This document shows, one piece after another, positions 61,759-64,000 of a stretch of DNA of 64,000 nucleotides (positions are counted from its first letter, which is position 1; each line of letters begins with the position of its first letter). The DNA is taken from contig NZ_MOBX01000015.1 in the NCBI RefSeq assembly GCF_003732425.1, positions 390,303 to 454,302 of the forward strand, read 5' to 3'. The DNA is from Pseudomonas fluorescens. GTDB lineage: Bacteria > Pseudomonadota > Gammaproteobacteria > Pseudomonadales > Pseudomonadaceae. Under the pieces are notes generated by a model. The model ran no database searches. It was not told the origin of the DNA and saw only the letters and a program-made list of their open reading frames with translations. The translations under genes were made by a program, and so were the position numbers.

Positions 61759-62247
61759 TCAGAGCGTAAGGATCATTTCGTGCCACGCCATGCCGCCGTG
61801 ATCCGACTCCGACGGTTTGATGTAGGCAAAACCAAACCCGGCATACAGCGCAATGTGTTTTTCTTTGCACATCAGGTGAATCGTCGCTTTGTCCATCCCG
61901 CGCATCCGCTCGATGAACTCGCCCATCAAGCGCTTGGCCAGGCCCTGCCCCTGATAATCCGGGTGCACCACCACCGACATGATCACCACGTTCGGTCCTT
62001 GCGGGTCGTGGCCGATCAGTTCCTTGAACGCCTCGTCCGACATCTGCACATCAAACGCCGCGCCAGAATTGACGAAACCTGCCACCACGCCATCCACCTC
62101 AGCGACGATAAAACCCTCGGGCCAGGTGGCAATACGCGTGGCGATCTTCTCGCGGGTGGCCGCTTCGTCGCCTTCGTAGGCAACGGTTTCGATGGCGTAG
62201 CAGCGGTCCAGGTCGGCGGCGGTGACGTTGCGGATGAGGGTGTTCAT
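61759..62247 (-). CDS. GNAT acetyltransferase
   Basis: The 162-residue protein begins MNTLIRNVTAADLDRCYAIE and has the acetyl-CoA-binding VVVHPDYQGQGLAKRLMGEF and ALYAGFGFAYIKPSESDHGG, close to arylalkylamine N-acetyltransferase-like GNATs. ATG 62247 gives the family length; 62286 would add 13 residues. Acceptor unknown. Confidence 0.9.
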   Translation of the reverse strand: MNTLIRNVTAADLDRCYAIETVAYEGDEAATREKIATRIATWPEGFIVAEVDGVVAGFVNSGAAFDVQMSDEAFKELIGHDPQGPNVVIMSVVVHPDYQGQGLAKRLMGEFIERMRGMDKATIHLMCKEKHIALYAGFGFAYIKPSESDHGGMAWHEMILTL

Positions 62248-62412
62248 GGCGGCTCGGAAATCAGCAGAAGAAAGTGCCGAAAGCATAAAGGAATAAGGTC
62301 TGCATATCGATGTGCAGGGGCGGCGTAAAGCCTGCGTATAAGCGCTTTTCTTCGGGCGTTTGTCGGGCTATTTCTCAGGCGTGTCTCTGATCACCCTTGG
62401 GGGAAACCGCTT

Positions 62413-62517
62413 ATGAGCAGCGTTGAAATAGGCCTGTTGATGGTGTTGGGCATCAGTACGTTCGGCTTTATCACTCTGGGTATCGATCTGTTGCGGGCGC
62501 GACGTAAACAGCGTTGA
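62413..62517 (+). CDS. 34-residue single-helix membrane peptide
   Basis: MSSVEIGLLMVLGISTFGF is followed by ITLGIDLLRARRKQR. It is one hydrophobic helix with a positive-inside C-terminus, preceded by GGGGGAA 9 bases before ATG 62413. Small membrane proteins of this form are common and often unannotated. No homologue is recalled. Confidence 0.5.
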   Translation: MSSVEIGLLMVLGISTFGFITLGIDLLRARRKQR

Positions 62518-62558
62518 AAGCATGAGGCGGATCAGTGATCCGCCTCATGGTGTTGGGC

Positions 62559-63053
62559 TCAAACCTTGGTATCGACCGGCACGCAGATTTCCAATTTGCC
62601 GGTGTGCAGCTTCGGATTGAAATCGGCGCTGTAACGCTCCAGTTCCGGGGCGTTGAGTTCCACGTAGTGCGAGGTTGGCAGCCAGGTCTTGTAGATGTAT
62701 TGCAGGGTTTGCGGCAGTTGTTCGAGCGGTCCCTTGTGCTCGAACACTGCGTATTGCCGAGGCAGCACTTCGACCCACTGGTAGACCTTCTGGTCGAGGT
62801 CATCGAGCTTGTCGATTTCCACCCCGGCGATGTAATCGAAGCCGCCCTTGCCGTCGAAATTGCTGCAGACTCCGTAAGTCACTTCGTTCTTTTGCCCCGG
62901 GATCTTTCCCAAGTGCGGCAAGAACTTTTCCCACAGCGCCGGGATGTCTTTGGCTGTGTCTTGGGTAAATCGACCGCGAAAGCCTGCAATCAGCAGGAAA
63001 TGTCCATGTTCGAAGCGAGGTTCAGCCACTTCGACGCGTTTTTGCTCATCCAT
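62559..63053 (-). CDS. GyrI-like small-molecule-binding protein
   Basis: The 164-residue protein has the GyrI/AraC effector-binding fold: FLLIAGFRGRFTQDTAKDIP, YGVCSNFDGKGGFDYIAGVE and WVEVLPRQYAVFEHKGPLEQ, with the final YSADFNPKLHTGKLEICVPV. Stand-alone members bind drugs or metabolites or shield gyrase; the ligand is unknown. ATG 63053 gives MDEQKRVEVAEPRF. The long upstream frame is not coding. Confidence 0.9.
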   Translation of the reverse strand: MDEQKRVEVAEPRFEHGHFLLIAGFRGRFTQDTAKDIPALWEKFLPHLGKIPGQKNEVTYGVCSNFDGKGGFDYIAGVEIDKLDDLDQKVYQWVEVLPRQYAVFEHKGPLEQLPQTLQYIYKTWLPTSHYVELNAPELERYSADFNPKLHTGKLEICVPVDTKV

Positions 63054-63121
63054 GACTCGACTCCTGGAACAAAAAAGGGGGTTCGGCTGGGAGTATAGAA
63101 AGCCCGATCCAATTCGCACGG

Positions 63122-63784
63122 TTACAGCGCGTGCAACTGCTCGACGGCGCCCGAACCGACAAATTCGTTGTAGCCAGATACGATCACGTACACCGCGAAA
63201 TAGCAGAAGATCGCTGCAGATGCCAGATAGGAATAGCGTAATAGCTTGTCGCCCAGCAGCTTGCCGCCATGGCTCGCGGCGAAGCACAAACCGGCCGACC
63301 ACAGCAGTCCGGCGCAGAGAAAGCCGCCGAGGAACAGCGCCGAACTGAGCGGGCCACCGCCACCGGAACGCGCAATCAACGTGCCGCCCACTGCCGCAAA
63401 CCAGAGAATCGCGCTCGGCGACGACATGGCGAGAAATATCCCCCGGAAAAACTCCTTGCGATGGGAGTTCTGCCCCACCTCCGCCGTCGCCGCCAACTGC
63501 GCCTCGTGGTGAATCGCCGAATAGATCATCTTCGCCGCAAAGTAGATCAGCAGCGCCGAACCACCGATCCACAGCACCCAGCGTACCGTTTCGTATTGCA
63601 GCAAAACGGTCATGCCGGCCAGCGCCAGCACCGCGTAAATCAGGTCACCGACGCAGGTGCCGAGGCCCAGAGCGAAACCCTGAAAGTAACCGCGCTGCAT
63701 CGCCAGGGTGATCATGGCGATGTTGGCCACGCCGATATCCAGGCACAGCGAAAGGCTCAGCAAGAAGCCGCTGGTGAATTCCAT
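63122..63784 (-). CDS. LysE-family exporter
   Basis: The 220-residue membrane protein has about six helices and the LysE/RhtB N-terminal pattern LSLCLDIGVANIAMITLAMQ, RGYFQGFALGLGTCVGDLIY, with LAMSSPSAILWFAAVGG in the second half. Members export amino acids or related compounds. It is divergent from the alaC-like gene with 139 bases between. Confidence 0.9.
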   Translation of the reverse strand: MEFTSGFLLSLSLCLDIGVANIAMITLAMQRGYFQGFALGLGTCVGDLIYAVLALAGMTVLLQYETVRWVLWIGGSALLIYFAAKMIYSAIHHEAQLAATAEVGQNSHRKEFFRGIFLAMSSPSAILWFAAVGGTLIARSGGGGPLSSALFLGGFLCAGLLWSAGLCFAASHGGKLLGDKLLRYSYLASAAIFCYFAVYVIVSGYNEFVGSGAVEQLHAL

Positions 63785-63923
63785 TAACCATTTTCCTTCG
63801 GAAAAAAATGTTTACAAACGGGCTGGACAGTATGCCATCAGCGCCCTTATCTTCCGCCACAGGTCACCGCAGTGACCAGCGTCGCTCGGACGGTTCCGGG
63901 CGCTTACGTTATCCGAGGCAACA

Positions 63924-64000
63924 ATGGCCGAACAAGGTTCGCCGCGCCGCTTTGCGCGCATAGATCGACTCCCCCCTTACGTTTTCAACATCACCGCCGA
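63924..64000 (+). CDS. alaC: Aminotransferase of the AlaC type (5' end only)
   Basis: The first 25 codons read MAEQGSPRRFARIDRLPPYV then FNITA, the conserved start of the alanine aminotransferase AlaC/LL-diaminopimelate-aminotransferase-like proteins in Pseudomonas. The rest lies beyond the window. GAGGCAACA precedes ATG 63924. Confidence 0.75.
   Translation, partial: MAEQGSPRRFARIDRLPPYVFNITA

Noticed and set aside
63054..63572. Upstream extension of the GyrI-like frame to 337 codons
   Set aside because: The extra part is antisense/same-strand shadow of the LysE-family gene and has no start signal; ATG 63053 gives the normal family length.

Overview
The window is chromosomal DNA of a fluorescent-group Pseudomonas. 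The evidence is a complete aotJQMOP-argR / aruCFG arginine locus, class Ia nrdB, acsA, a BdlA-type PAS chemoreceptor, many REP doublets of the Pseudomonas kind (GTGGGAGCGAGCCTGCTCGC, TGTAGGAGCTGCCGAAGGC and GTGGCGAGGGAGCTTGCTCCC), and high-GC codon use almost throughout. No rRNA, tRNA, CRISPR array, transposase or integrase was seen.

Layout. 1-16.9 kb: arginine uptake and succinyltransferase catabolism, all on the minus strand (aotJ, Q, M, O, P, argR, then aruC, aruF, aruG). It is split by a 7.9-kb plus-strand gene for a giant dermonecrotic-toxin-like leucine-rich-repeat protein that sits between argR and aruC. Candidate ArgR half-sites lie upstream of both aotJ and aruC. 17-22 kb: acsA, a small secreted DUF2790 protein, and nrdB with an upstream NrdR-like box. 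22-30.5 kb: a minus-strand operon that I read as a 3-thiaglutamate-type (tgl) scaffold-peptide pathway: carboxy-SAM synthase-like TglE, methyltransferase-like TglF, M50 protease TglG, a 51-residue scaffold peptide TglA, the DUF692 iron enzyme TglH with partner TglI, the LanB-like peptide aminoacyl-tRNA ligase TglB, and an MFS transporter. In the characterised pathway a Cys is added from Cys-tRNA to the peptide C-terminus, its beta carbon is excised, the thiol is carboxymethylated and the amino-acid product is clipped off.

31-33 kb: an HNH endonuclease and a protein with a CoiA-like zinc motif, two accessory genes that may concern defence or DNA handling. 33-59 kb: mostly ordinary fluorescens-group genes. 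These include a TSUP permease, AraC, TetR and LysR regulators, a LexA-box-preceded small HTH gene, a HigB/HigA-like toxin-antitoxin pair, an MBL hydrolase, a broken GGDEF remnant, two chemoreceptors, GlpQ, ZntB, a Pit phosphate transporter, a PACE efflux protein, and an operon of SnoaL-like, YciI and DUF6596-type sigma factor genes. Two long palindromic repeats are also present; one supplies the last codons of the sigma factor gene.

59.2-61.6 kb: a strikingly AT-rich three-gene cassette (nucleotidyltransferase, small unknown protein, thymidylate-kinase-like P-loop protein) inserted at the 3' end of an FMN-binding protein gene. A diverged second copy of that gene's last 80 bases closes the island. 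The first two genes each need a one-base correction in an A-tract to read through, and the third begins at ATA where ATG is expected, so the cassette is either decaying or carries assembly errors. 61.7-64 kb: a GNAT protein, a 34-residue membrane peptide, a GyrI-like protein, a LysE-family exporter and the first codons of an AlaC-type aminotransferase.

The two items most worth pursuing are the tgl-type RiPP operon with its small scaffold-peptide gene, and the AT-rich cassette with its duplicated gene end.
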